A program made the translations under genes and the position numbers. A stretch of DNA of 64,000 nucleotides from UBA5066 sp046331465 (GTDB taxonomy: Bacteria > Acidobacteriota > Thermoanaerobaculia > UBA5066), in NCBI GenBank assembly GCA_046331465.1, contig JAXLQV010000003.1:744001-808000 (forward strand). The letters run 5' to 3'. This document shows, piece by piece, positions 1-8,110 of this stretch. The notes under the pieces are model-generated. The model saw nothing but the letters and a program-made list of their open reading frames with translations, did no database searches and had not been told where the DNA came from. Positions within the stretch are counted from its first letter, which is position 1; every line of letters begins with the position of its first letter.

Positions 1-909
1 GGCCGCCTCCCCCTCGGCCGCGAAGACGACGAGGAAGTAGTGCCCCGGCCCGCGGTCGATCGGCACGCTCACCTCGATCCTCCCTCCCGCGACCGACGAG
101 AAGTCCCCCTTCTCCCCCGACTCCCAGCGCGTCCCGGCGGGCGGGAAGGGGACGAGCGTGCGCCCGGCGGGCGGGAGGCCGTAGGCGCCCCGCGCGGCGA
201 CCTCGGCGCGAGAGAGGGCCTTCGGGAAGGGCTCCCAGGCGACCTCGATCGCCCCGACGTTCCACCCGCGCGGCAGCTTCATCGCGACGAGGGCCCCCTT
301 CCCCGGCTTCACCGGCCCCGCGGGGAGCTCGGCCCACTCGAGGACCCGCCGGCTGTACTCCTCCGTCATCCGCATCTCGCCGCCGACGACGGCGAAGCCG
401 ATGCCGACGTGGGTCCAGATCGGGTCGAGGACGGTCTTCCGGTGGCCGTCGTTCGGCGGTCTCTCCTTCATGAAGGCCGCGTGCGACTTCTTCAGCAGCT
501 CGGCGGCCGGCTCCGTGAACTCGAAGCCCTGCCGGCTCTCCGAGGCGAAGTTCTCGGCGTGGTGGTCGATTCCGCCCGCGAGCGTCCAGCGGAGGTAGGG
601 GGCCCGGCCGGCGAGGTCCCAGTGGCCGATCGTCCGGTTCCGGGCCGCGTCCTCGCAGAACTCGTCCCCGACCTTCGCCCCGAGGAGGTCGTAGGCGAGG
701 GGAGGCGCCCCGTGAGCCTTCCGCTCCTCGTTGATGACCGCGAGGAGCTGCGCCTTGGCCGCCGGCTCCCGCTCGGCGTAGGTCGGCGCGAGGCGCGAGA
801 TCACGACCCGGCGCGGCTCGGCGCCCCGGGCGCCCGCGAGCGGGAGGGCGACCGCGACCGCCAGCGCGGCGAACGCGCGCCGAATCGCTTCCGGGCGGAG
901 GTTCCTCAC
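1..909 (-). CDS. Exported CAP-domain (SCP/PR-1-like) protein, 3' end outside window
   Basis: The visible 303 codons start at a GTG (909) and run off the left edge, so the C-terminus is missing. Residues 1-25 form a signal peptide (Arg-rich start, then AFAALAVAVALPLAGARGAE). Residues about 40-170 look like a CAP domain: a helix with LLAVINEERKAHGAPPL, a later GHWDL, then HHAENFA and a GHRKTVLDP segment typical of the family's conserved His/Glu pocket. The rest is a beta-rich tail of unknown role. CAP proteins are extracytoplasmic and mostly of unknown function. No Shine-Dalgarno is seen. A TAAGAT -10-like hexamer (917-922) ends only 7 nt before the GTG, so the mRNA may be leaderless. The gene is divergent from eno. 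The family call is fairly sure; the start is less so. Confidence 0.72.
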   Translation of the reverse strand, partial: MRNLRPEAIRRAFAALAVAVALPLAGARGAEPRRVVISRLAPTYAEREPAAKAQLLAVINEERKAHGAPPLAYDLLGAKVGDEFCEDAARNRTIGHWDLAGRAPYLRWTLAGGIDHHAENFASESRQGFEFTEPAAELLKKSHAAFMKERPPNDGHRKTVLDPIWTHVGIGFAVVGGEMRMTEEYSRRVLEWAELPAGPVKPGKGALVAMKLPRGWNVGAIEVAWEPFPKALSRAEVAARGAYGLPPAGRTLVPFPPAGTRWESGEKGDFSSVAGGRIEVSVPIDRGPGHYFLVVFAAEGEAA

Positions 910-1072
910 GCTTAGAATCTTACGGGCCAGAAGGAGCCCGGTTGCGATGGTCCGGTTCGGAACATCGGGTTGGAGTGTCGTCCCCGGCGACCCGTTCGCC
1001 TGCGCGAACCGCCGCCGTCTCTTCCCGGAAGGCTGAGCTCCGCCGCCCGCGCGGCGGCAGGAAGGAAACCGC

Positions 1073-2350
1073 ATGTACGCGATCGAAGAAATCCACGCCC
1101 GGGAGATCCTGGATTCCCGCGGGAATCCCACCATCGAGGTCGAGTGCCTCCTCGAGTCCGGCGCCTCCGGGCGGGCCGGCGTCCCCTCCGGCGCTTCCAC
1201 CGGCACCCGCGAGGCCCTCGAGCTGCGCGACGGCGACCCGAAGCGCTACGGCGGAAAGGGGACGCTCAAGGCCGTCGAGAACGTCAACAAGACGATCGCC
1301 CCCGAGCTCCTCGGCTTCGACGCCCGCGACCAGGCGGGCCTCGACCGCCTCATGTGCGACCTCGACGGCACCGAGTTCAAGTCGAAGCTCGGCGCGAACG
1401 CGACGCTCGGCGTCTCCATGGCCGTCTGCCGCGCGGCGGCCGAAGGGTGCGACCTACCTCTCTTCCGGTACGTCGGCGGCACGGGCGCGGTCTCGCTCCC
1501 GGTGCCGATGATGAACGTCATCAACGGCGGCGCCCACGCCGACAACCCGCTCGACCACCAGGAGTTCATGCTCGTCCCCGCGGGGCTCCCGTCGTTCCGC
1601 GAGGCGCTCCGCGCCGGGGCCGAGACGTTCCACGCGCTGAAGTCGATCCTCAAGAAGAAGGGGCTCGCGACGGGCGTCGGCGACGAGGGGGGCTTCGCTC
1701 CCGCGATCGGGACCGCCCGCGAGGCGCTCGACCTGATCGTGGAAGGGATCGGCAAGGCGGGCTACAAGGCGGGCGAGCACATCTTCATCGCGCTCGACCC
1801 GGCCGCCTCCGAGTACTTCAAGGAGAGGACGTACGTCCTCGACGGCGAGGGGCTGAAGCTCTCCCCCGCGGAGATGGTCGCGTTCTGGGAAGCGATCGTG
1901 AAGGACTACCCCATCGTCTCGATCGAGGACGGCTGCGCCGAGGGAGACAAGGCCGGCTGGAAGCTGATGACCGAGAGGCTCGGGTCGAGGATCCACCTCA
2001 TCGGCGACGACCTCTTCGTCACGAACCCGAAGATCCTCGCCGAGGGGATCCGCGACGGCATCGCGAACGGCCTCCTCGTGAAGGTGAACCAGATCGGCAC
2101 GATCACCGAGACGCTCGAGGCGGTCCGCATGGCGCAGGTCGCCCGCTACGTCACGGCGGTCTCGCACCGCTCGGGCGAGACCGAGGACACGACGATCGCC
2201 GACCTCGCCGTCGCGACGAACTCGATGTTCATCAAGACCGGCTCCGCGTCCCGCTCCGAGCGGCTCGCGAAGTACAACCGCCTCCTCCGGATCGAGGAGG
2301 AGCTCGCCGACGCCGGCCGCTTCTTCGGCCTCGCGGTGAAGAAGGCCTGA
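1073..2350 (+). CDS. eno: Enolase (phosphopyruvate hydratase)
   Basis: Converts 2-phosphoglycerate to phosphoenolpyruvate in glycolysis; cytoplasmic. At 425 aa it is the usual bacterial length. Visible hallmarks are the N-terminal AREILDSRGNPTIEV, the flexible loop GVPSGASTG, GDEGGFAP near residue 203, the Mg ligands in IALDPAASE, VSIEDGC and LIGDDLFVTN, the catalytic Lys in LVKVNQIGT, and the signature SHRSGETEDT near residue 363. A strong ribosome site (aggaagga) precedes the ATG, and a short GC hairpin (1040-1057) lies just before it. ftsB and kynU follow with 16- and 3-nt gaps, so all three are probably co-transcribed. Confidence 0.97.
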   Translation: MYAIEEIHAREILDSRGNPTIEVECLLESGASGRAGVPSGASTGTREALELRDGDPKRYGGKGTLKAVENVNKTIAPELLGFDARDQAGLDRLMCDLDGTEFKSKLGANATLGVSMAVCRAAAEGCDLPLFRYVGGTGAVSLPVPMMNVINGGAHADNPLDHQEFMLVPAGLPSFREALRAGAETFHALKSILKKKGLATGVGDEGGFAPAIGTAREALDLIVEGIGKAGYKAGEHIFIALDPAASEYFKERTYVLDGEGLKLSPAEMVAFWEAIVKDYPIVSIEDGCAEGDKAGWKLMTERLGSRIHLIGDDLFVTNPKILAEGIRDGIANGLLVKVNQIGTITETLEAVRMAQVARYVTAVSHRSGETEDTTIADLAVATNSMFIKTGSASRSERLAKYNRLLRIEEELADAGRFFGLAVKKA

Positions 2351-2366
2351 GGAGAGACGGCGGGAC

Positions 2367-2846
2367 TTGCGTTTCGAGCGGATCTCCGGCCCGAGGAAAG
2401 GCCTCGTCTCGAGGACGGGGGGGCGGCCCGCGCCGCCTCCCCGCCCCGCGCGCCGGACGGACGAGCCTCCCGCCGCCGGGCCCGCCGCACGCCCGGAGCG
2501 CCCGCACGTCCACCCGCTCTCGTACGTCGGCTTCTCGCTCGTCGTCTCGGTCCTCCTCTTCGTCTTCTTCCTCGCCGGCGACCGCGGCTTCCTCCAGGTG
2601 AGGAAGCAGCGGGCGCAGGTGGGCGCGCTCCAGGCCGAGGTCTCGGCGATCGCCGAGCGGAACGAAGCGCTCGAGAAGGAGGTCGCGCGGCTGACGAAGG
2701 AGCCCGCCGCGGTCGAGAAGATCGCGCGCGAGGACCTCTCGCTCGTCGCCCCGGGCGACGTCGTCCTCGTCCTCCCCCCCGGCTTCGAGGAGAAGGTCAC
2801 GCCGAAGCGGACGCCGGTTCCCTCCCCGGCCGCCTCCGGCCGCTGA
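2367..2846 (+). CDS. ftsB: FtsB/DivIC-family septum formation initiator
   Basis: A 159-aa bitopic membrane protein. A basic, proline-rich cytoplasmic N-terminus of about 48 residues is followed by one transmembrane helix (YVGFSLVVSVLLFVFFLAG, about residues 51-70). A periplasmic coiled coil (QVGALQAEVSAIAERNEALE) and a short KIAREDLSLVAPGDVVLVLP segment, characteristic of FtsB/DivIC, come next. These proteins bridge FtsL and FtsQ in the divisome. Position directly after eno is the classic ftsB location. The start is TTG at 2367 with GGAGAG 10 nt upstream. The proline-rich N-terminal extension is longer than in E. coli FtsB. The C-terminus ends in a Pro/Ser/Ala tail. Confidence 0.85.
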   Translation: MRFERISGPRKGLVSRTGGRPAPPPRPARRTDEPPAAGPAARPERPHVHPLSYVGFSLVVSVLLFVFFLAGDRGFLQVRKQRAQVGALQAEVSAIAERNEALEKEVARLTKEPAAVEKIAREDLSLVAPGDVVLVLPPGFEEKVTPKRTPVPSPAASGR

Positions 2847-2849
2847 CGC

Positions 2850-4082
2850 GTGATCACGCGCACCGACGCCGAGCGCCTCGACGCCGCCGACCCGCTCGCC
2901 CCGTTCCGCGACCGCTTCGTCCTCCCGGACGGGCTGGTCTACCTCGACGGCAACTCGCTCGGCGCGCTCCCGAAGGCCGCGGCGGCCCGCGTCGCGGACG
3001 TCGTCGCGCGCGAGTGGGGCGAGGGGCTCGTGAGGAGCTGGAACGACGCCGGCTGGATCGACCTCCCCCGTCGCGTCGGCGACAAGATCGCGCGCCTCGT
3101 CGGCGCCGCTCCGGGCGACGTCGTCTGCGCCGACTCCACCTCCGTCAACGTCTTCAAGGTCCTCTCGGCAGCCCTCGCGCTCCGCCCCGGTCGACGGACG
3201 ATCCTCTCCGAGGAGGGGAACTTCCCGACGGACCTCTACGTCGCCGAGGGGCTCGTCCGGCAGCTCGGCCGCGGGCACCGGCTCCGGCTCATGCCGAAGG
3301 GCGACCTCATCTCCGCCCTCGACGACGACGTCGCCGTCCTCCTCCTGACGCACGTCGACTACCGGACGGGCGAGAGGCACGACCTCCCCGCGGTCACGCG
3401 CGCCGCGCACGACGCCGGCGCGCTCGCCGCGTGGGACCTCGCGCACACCGCGGGCGCGATGCCGGTGCACCTGGCGGCCGCGGGCGCCGACTTCGCCGTC
3501 GGCTGCGGCTACAAGTACCTCTGCGGCGGCCCCGGCGCCCCCGCGTTCCTCTGGGTCGCACCGCGCCTCCAGGACGGGTTCTCGCAGCCGCTCTCCGGGT
3601 GGCTCGGGCACGCCGAGCCGTTCGCGTTCGAGCCGGGCTACCGCCCCGCGGCGGGAATCGCCCGGTATCTTTGCGGCACGCCGCCGATCCTCTCGATGTC
3701 GGCTCTCGACGCGGCGCTGGACCTCCTCCTTGAGGTCGACCTCGAGCTCGTCCGCGCGAAGTCGGAGGCGCTCACGTCGTTCTTCGTCGACGCGGTCGAG
3801 GAGGCCTGCGGTGACGCGGTGACGCTCGTCTCCCCGCGCGACGCCGCGCGGCGCGGGAGCCAGGTCTCCTTCGCGCACGCCGACGGCTACGCGGTGATGC
3901 AGGCGCTGATCGCGCGCGGCGTCGTCGGCGACTTCCGGGCCCCCGACGTCCTCCGGTTCGGCTTCGCGCCGCTCACGACCCGCTTCGTCGACGCCTGGGG
4001 CGCGGCGAGGGCGCTCGCGGGCGTGCTTTCGTCGCGCGCCCACGAGCGCCCCGGGTTCCGCCGCCGCGCGGCGGTGACCTGA
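2850..4082 (+). CDS. kynU: Kynureninase
   Basis: A PLP enzyme that hydrolyses kynurenine to anthranilate and alanine (tryptophan degradation or NAD/quinolone precursor supply). The 410 aa match the family length. Visible motifs are YLDGNSLGALP near residue 31, the substrate/PLP region ADSTSVNVFK, SEEGNFPTDLY, HVDYRTG, WDLAHTAGAMP with the PLP-binding Asp, and the Schiff-base lysine in GCGYKYLCGG (K222). The start is GTG, 3 nt after the ftsB stop. No other tryptophan-degradation gene is in the window, so the pathway context is missing. The last 20 residues are a basic tail beyond the usual fold. Confidence 0.93.
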   Translation: MITRTDAERLDAADPLAPFRDRFVLPDGLVYLDGNSLGALPKAAAARVADVVAREWGEGLVRSWNDAGWIDLPRRVGDKIARLVGAAPGDVVCADSTSVNVFKVLSAALALRPGRRTILSEEGNFPTDLYVAEGLVRQLGRGHRLRLMPKGDLISALDDDVAVLLLTHVDYRTGERHDLPAVTRAAHDAGALAAWDLAHTAGAMPVHLAAAGADFAVGCGYKYLCGGPGAPAFLWVAPRLQDGFSQPLSGWLGHAEPFAFEPGYRPAAGIARYLCGTPPILSMSALDAALDLLLEVDLELVRAKSEALTSFFVDAVEEACGDAVTLVSPRDAARRGSQVSFAHADGYAVMQALIARGVVGDFRAPDVLRFGFAPLTTRFVDAWGAARALAGVLSSRAHERPGFRRRAAVT

Positions 4083-4083
4083 C

Positions 4084-4488
4084 CTACCGGTAACGGACCC
4101 AGTAGCCGGGGACCCAGTAGCCGTACCGGTCGTAGTAGCCGTTCACCCAGACGGCGCCGGGGTACGGCGGGAGGATCCAGCGGCCCTCGACGTAGACGTA
4201 GCGGCCGTGCCCGTGCTTCCCGTAGTGCGTCACGTACCGGTCGTCGCGGTGGCGGTTCTCGTAGTTCCAACGGCCGTCGTAGTGGCCGCCGTCGTGTCGG
4301 GCGTAGCCGAACCCGACGACGGGCGGAGGCGGGAGCGGCGGCACCGGAAGGTGCTTGAGCACCTGGTGCGGCGAAGGCGGGAGCGGAAGCGACACGTGGA
4401 TCCGCACGTCCGCCAGGACCGACGGTGCCAGCGCGAGGCTCGCGGCCGCAACGGCGGCGAGGGCGATGTTCCTGCGGGCGTTCTTCAT
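4084..4488 (-). CDS. Small exported Tyr/Gly/Trp-rich protein with YxWxxGxW repeats
   Basis: A 134-aa protein with a signal peptide (MKNARRNIALAAVAAASLAL, cleavage near ALA-DV). A Pro-rich stretch follows, then a Tyr/His/Gly-rich region ending in WVNGYYDRYGYWVPGYW. The last part resembles the short WxxGxW/YxWVPGxW repeats found in small exported proteins of Proteobacteria and Acidobacteria. Their function is unknown. The ATG at 4488 is chosen because aaggaggtcc lies 4 nt upstream and the signal peptide starts there; an upstream start would only add a charged leader. It converges with kynU, leaving 1 nt between the stops. Confidence 0.7.
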   Translation of the reverse strand: MKNARRNIALAAVAAASLALAPSVLADVRIHVSLPLPPSPHQVLKHLPVPPLPPPPVVGFGYARHDGGHYDGRWNYENRHRDDRYVTHYGKHGHGRYVYVEGRWILPPYPGAVWVNGYYDRYGYWVPGYWVRYR

Positions 4489-4600
4489 GTCGGACCTCCT
4501 TCGGACGATCTCGGGAGCTCGTTGCTCCCGCACCGTCCGTTGCAGCCTCCATGCCAGGCGCGGCGCGCGGCAGGCGCGTGAGAAAGGTCACCGGCGGAAA

Positions 4601-4632
4601 GGAAAAGAGGCCCCGCGAGCGTTCGCGAGGCC
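4601..4632 (-). terminator. Rho-independent terminator of ahpF
   Basis: On the minus strand, 30 nt after the ahpF stop, a 10-bp stem (GGCCTCGCGA / TCGCGGGGCC, one G-T pair) with an ACGC loop is followed by TCTTTTCC. It would end the ahpC-ahpF transcript. Confidence 0.8.
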
Positions 4633-4662
4633 CCGTTCCGCCCTCTCCGGAGGACGATTCTT

Positions 4663-6228
4663 CTACGCGGCGTGGATCTTGTCCTCGAAGGCCGCGAGCG
4701 CGGCCTTCGCCCCCTCGCCCATCGAGATGACGATCTGCTTCCACGGCACCGTCGTCACGTCGCCCGCGGCGTAGATCCCCTTCGTCGAGGTCCGGCACTT
4801 CTCGTCGACCACGATCTCGCCGAAGCGGTTCACGTCGACGAGTCCGCGCACGATTCCCGAGTTCGGGGCGAGGCCGATCTGGATGAAGATGCCGTCGATC
4901 GGGATCGTCTTCTCCGCGTCGTTGGCCCGGTCGACGACCTTGATTCCCGTGACCTTCGCCCCGTCGCCGAGGATCTCCGCCGTCCGGTGGTTCACGATGA
5001 CGTCGGTGTTCGCGAGCTTCTTCAGGTTGTCGACGAGGACCTTGTCGGCCTTCAGCTCCGCCATGAACTCGACGACGGTGACGTGCGCGCAGATCCCCGC
5101 CAGGTCGATCGCCGCCTCGATGCCGGAGTTCCCGCCGCCGATGACGACGACGTTCCGGTCCTTGTAGAAGGGACCGTCGCAGTGCGGGCAGAACGCGACG
5201 CCGCGGCCGATGTACTGCTTCTCGCCCGGGACGTTCAGCTCGCGCCACTGCGCCCCCGTCGCGACGATGAGGGCCTTCGCCGTCAGCGTCTCGCCTCCCG
5301 CGAGGCGGACGGTCTTCATCTCGCCGTTCTCGATCGTCTCGACGCGGCGGTTGTCGAGGACCTCGACCGGGTAGCTCCTGACGTGCGCGAGCAGGTCGGA
5401 GGCGAGCTTCTGCCCCTCGGTTCGGACGGTGCCGATCAGGTTCTCGATGCCGACCGTCTGCGTGAGCTGGCCGCCGACCTCCTTCGCGACGAGGCCGGTA
5501 CGGAGCCCCTTGCGCGCGGAGTAGATCGCGGCCGACGCTCCCGCAGGGCCACCGCCGACGACGAGGACGTCGTACGGCGCGCGGGTCGGGAGGTCCTGCG
5601 CGGCCTCCGACGGCTCCGAGCCGTAGCGCTCCTCGAGGGCGTCGAGGAGCTCGGCGAGACCCGCGCGCCCCACGGACACCTGCGCGTTCTCGTGCACCGG
5701 CGAGATCACCGTCGGCACGCCCTGGATCCCGAGCTTCTCGACCTCGCCCTCCGCGAGGCCGCCGTCCACCATCTCGTGGACGAAGTCGGGGTGGAGCAGC
5801 GCCATCTGGTTGAGGGCCTGCACCACCTCGGGGCAGTTGTGGCAGGAGAGGGAGACGAACGTCCGGAGGCGGATCGGTCCCTTGAGGTTCCGGATCCGCG
5901 CCTGGATCCCCTCGTCGGGCCTCTTGCCCAGGCCCGCGGTGTTGAGGACCGCGAGGACGAGCGACGTGAACTCGTGGCCTCCCGGGAGTCCCTTGAAGAG
6001 GATCGTCGCAGCCTTCCCCTCGACTCCGACCTCGAAGGCCGGGATCGGGCTCGGCTCGCCCTCGAAGCGGCGGACGATCCGCTGAGGATTCGTCGCCGCC
6101 AGGTCCTCGAGCATCGTCGTCAGCTCGGCCTGCTTGGGGTGGTCGGAGGGGCGCTGGCGAAGGACGACCGTGACCGGGAGGTCGCGGTAGATCTGCTGAA
6201 GCTGGGCGGACACCGAGGGTTCGAGCAT
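4663..6228 (-). CDS. ahpF: Alkyl hydroperoxide reductase subunit F (NADH:peroxiredoxin reductase)
   Basis: A flavoprotein that passes electrons from NADH to AhpC. The 521 aa equal the E. coli length. The N-terminal domain is a double thioredoxin fold with the redox pair SCHNC at C129/C132, the E. coli numbering. A thioredoxin-reductase-like part follows: the FAD motif VVGGGPAG near residue 223, the active-site pair FCPHC at C347/C350, the NAD(P)-binding VVIGGGNSGIEAA, and the C-terminal FAD motif GIYAAGDVTT. It lies downstream of ahpC with a 105-nt gap containing a strong hairpin. Identification is secure. Confidence 0.97.
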   Translation of the reverse strand: MLEPSVSAQLQQIYRDLPVTVVLRQRPSDHPKQAELTTMLEDLAATNPQRIVRRFEGEPSPIPAFEVGVEGKAATILFKGLPGGHEFTSLVLAVLNTAGLGKRPDEGIQARIRNLKGPIRLRTFVSLSCHNCPEVVQALNQMALLHPDFVHEMVDGGLAEGEVEKLGIQGVPTVISPVHENAQVSVGRAGLAELLDALEERYGSEPSEAAQDLPTRAPYDVLVVGGGPAGASAAIYSARKGLRTGLVAKEVGGQLTQTVGIENLIGTVRTEGQKLASDLLAHVRSYPVEVLDNRRVETIENGEMKTVRLAGGETLTAKALIVATGAQWRELNVPGEKQYIGRGVAFCPHCDGPFYKDRNVVVIGGGNSGIEAAIDLAGICAHVTVVEFMAELKADKVLVDNLKKLANTDVIVNHRTAEILGDGAKVTGIKVVDRANDAEKTIPIDGIFIQIGLAPNSGIVRGLVDVNRFGEIVVDEKCRTSTKGIYAAGDVTTVPWKQIVISMGEGAKAALAAFEDKIHAA

Positions 6229-6286
6229 CTGCGTTCTCGCTCTTCCGTTCTCTTCGCGGACGATTCCGGACGGGGTGAGGGACGAC

Positions 6287-6310
6287 GGCCCGGGCCGAAC
6301 GGCCCGGGCC
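6287..6310 (-). promoter_or_regulatory. Hairpin between ahpC and ahpF
   Basis: A perfect 10-bp stem (GGCCCGGGCC twice) with a 4-nt loop lies in the 105-nt ahpC-ahpF gap. No T-tract follows, so partial termination or 3' protection of the ahpC message is more likely than full termination. It could explain excess AhpC over AhpF. Confidence 0.5.
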
Positions 6311-6333
6311 TCATCGTCCTCGTATCTCAGCGA

Positions 6334-6897
6334 TCAGATCTTGCCGACGAGGTCGAGGCTGGGCTTCAGCGTCTCGGCGCCCGGCGTCCACTTGGCGGGG
6401 CAGACCTCGCCGTCGTGGCTGGCGACGTACTGGGCCGCCTGGACCTTGCGGAGGAGCTCCTTGGCATCGCGGCCGATGCCGTTGTCGTGGATCTCGACGA
6501 TCTTGATCTTCCCCTCGGGGTTCACGACGAACGTGCCGCGGTAGGAAAGGCCCGCTTCGTCGATGTGGACGCCGAACGCCTTCGAGAGGGCGTGCGTCGG
6601 GTCGGCGAGCATGACGTACTTGATCTTCTTGATCGTCTCGGAGGCGTCGTGCCACGCCTTGTGGGTGAAGTGCGTGTCGGTCGAGACGGAGTAGATCTCG
6701 ACGCCCATCTTCTTGAACTCGGCGTAGTTGTCAGCCAGGTCGCCCAGCTCCGTCGGGCAGACGAAAGTGAAGTCGGCCGGGTAGAAGAAGAAGACCGACC
6801 ACTTGCCGGCGAGGTCCTTGTTCGAGACCTCGGTGAACTTGCCGTTGGCGTAGGCCTGCACCTTGAACTCGGGAATCTGGCTGTTGATGATGCTCAT
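6334..6897 (-). CDS. ahpC: Alkyl hydroperoxide reductase subunit C (2-Cys peroxiredoxin)
   Basis: Reduces H2O2 and organic peroxides; cytoplasmic, recycled by AhpF. From the ATG at 6897 it has 187 aa, exactly the E. coli length. The peroxidatic cysteine is C47 in DFTFVCPTE and the resolving cysteine is C166 in GEVCPAKW. An upstream in-frame start exists, but AAGGAGAAAG directly before 6897 fixes the start. It is the first gene of the ahpC-ahpF operon, with the promoter/operator described at 6941-6968. Confidence 0.97.
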   Translation of the reverse strand: MSIINSQIPEFKVQAYANGKFTEVSNKDLAGKWSVFFFYPADFTFVCPTELGDLADNYAEFKKMGVEIYSVSTDTHFTHKAWHDASETIKKIKYVMLADPTHALSKAFGVHIDEAGLSYRGTFVVNPEGKIKIVEIHDNGIGRDAKELLRKVQAAQYVASHDGEVCPAKWTPGAETLKPSLDLVGKI

Positions 6898-6940
6898 AGC
6901 GCTTTCTCCTTGCTGCTTGCGGCGGAGGTCGTTGCCTCGC

Positions 6941-6968
6941 ACTTTAGACTTCGTCTAATCTACATCAA
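6941..6968 (-). promoter_or_regulatory. ahpC promoter with a PerR/Fur-type 15-bp inverted repeat
   Basis: On the minus strand, TTGATG (6963-6968) and TAAAGT (6941-6946) are 16 nt apart, giving a transcript start about 35 nt before ahpC. The inverted repeat TTAGACTTCGTCTAA (6944-6958) lies between and over these elements. Its 7-1-7 layout and TTA..TAA ends match the PerR/Fur family box, and peroxide-sensing PerR commonly represses ahpC. The regulator itself is not in the window. Confidence 0.6.
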
Positions 6969-7092
6969 ACGGATTCGAAAGGGAAGTCCCGAAAGAAGAG
7001 AAATCAAACTGCCGGTCGCGAAATTTCCGAGAGCCGCCGGCTCGCCGGATTCGGCCCGCCCCGTCGGTCCATCGCCCCGTCGGCCCCATCGC

Positions 7093-7121
7093 TTGACTTC
7101 CTCGAACCTCCCCGGTATCTT
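7093..7121 (+). promoter_or_regulatory. Promoter of the tRNA-fMet gene
   Basis: TTGACT and TATCTT are separated by 17 nt and end 13 nt before the mature tRNA 5' end. This is a good sigma-70-type promoter. Confidence 0.7.
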
Positions 7122-7134
7122 CCCCCTCCCCTGA

Positions 7135-7211
<77 letters not shown>

Positions 7212-7244
7212 AACATAAGTCCGCGAGATGAAAGCGGTTAGAAG

Positions 7245-7273
7245 GCCCGGCGGAAACGCCGGGCTCTTCGTTT
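7245..7273 (+). terminator. Terminator after tRNA-fMet
   Basis: An 8-bp stem (GCCCGGCG/CGCCGGGC) with a GAAA loop is followed by TCTTCGTTT. A second hairpin (7294-7317, TCCCCGGG stem) without a T-tract follows. The rest of the gap up to 7471 shows no gene. Confidence 0.8.
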
Positions 7274-7471
7274 GCGGGCGAATCCCAAGGTCATCCCCGG
7301 GTTCGACTTCCCGGGGACCCTGTCGATGCGGTGTGAGGCTTCGCGGCCGCTACCGGAAGACGGGGCCTGAACTTCGCTCAACGGGAGGGGCGCTGAGGAC
7401 GCGGGTCAGCTTCTCGGTGGGCATGGGGGAAAAGCCCTGCTCGTCCGTCTATTCTGAGCGGGAGGGAGTCC

Positions 7472-8110
7472 TTGCCCGACCTCGAGCAGGAAGACGAGTC
7501 CGCCCGGAAGGCAGGCGACGCGAGCCCCCGGCAGGAGCTCGTCGAGAGGATCTACGGCTCGCACCGCCCCTCGATCCGCTCGTTCTTCCGGCGCGCGCTC
7601 CGCTCCGAGCAGGACGCCGAGGACCTGACGCAGGACACCTTCCTCAGGGCCCATGGCTCGGCGCGCCTCGACGACCTCCGGAACCCCGGGGCCTTCCTGC
7701 TCCAGATCGCGCGGAACCTCCTCCGCGACCGCTTCCGGCACGAGAGGCTCGTCAGCTACTCCTCGGTCGAGGACCTCAAGGAGGCCGCGCTGCCGGACCC
7801 GTCGGGCAGCCCGGAGGAGATCACCCACGCCCGGCGCGAGCTACGGGCGCTCTCGCGGTCCCTCATGGCTCTCCCCGATCGAACGAGGCAGGCGGTCATC
7901 CTCCACAAGTTCCACCACCTCACCTACCGCCAGGTGGCGGCCGTCATGGGGACCTCCACGAAGACCGTCGAGAAGCAGATCGCAAGCGGCATCGCGGCCT
8001 GCCGCAACGCGGTGCGGGGAGGCGCCGCAGGCCCTGGCGCGGAGGTCCGCGCATTCCCGGCTCCCGGCCCCCGGCCGGGCGACGAGGCCGCCGGACGAGG
8101 ACGACCATGA
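7472..8110 (+). CDS. ECF (FecI-like) RNA polymerase sigma factor
   Basis: A 212-aa extracytoplasmic-function sigma factor. Region 2 is at about residues 28-95 (SEQDAEDLTQDTFLRAHG, then AFLLQIARNLLRDRFRHERL). Region 4 is at about 128-180 (LPDRTRQAVILHKFHHLTYRQVA in two parts, then MGTSTKTVEKQI as the helix-turn-helix). The C-terminal 30 residues are a Gly/Pro-rich tail. Start TTG at 7472 has GGAGGGAG just upstream. Its stop overlaps the FecR start (ATGA), so the two are translationally coupled. Like FecI, it should be activated by FecR and the STN-type receptor downstream. Confidence 0.9.
   Translation: MPDLEQEDESARKAGDASPRQELVERIYGSHRPSIRSFFRRALRSEQDAEDLTQDTFLRAHGSARLDDLRNPGAFLLQIARNLLRDRFRHERLVSYSSVEDLKEAALPDPSGSPEEITHARRELRALSRSLMALPDRTRQAVILHKFHHLTYRQVAAVMGTSTKTVEKQIASGIAACRNAVRGGAAGPGAEVRAFPAPGPRPGDEAAGRGRP

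Noticed and set aside
2232..4043. Long minus-strand open frames opposite eno, ftsB and kynU
   Set aside because: They are GC-driven shadows with Arg/Glu/Asp-rich nonsense composition opposite clear genes. The same holds for other long antisense frames in the window.
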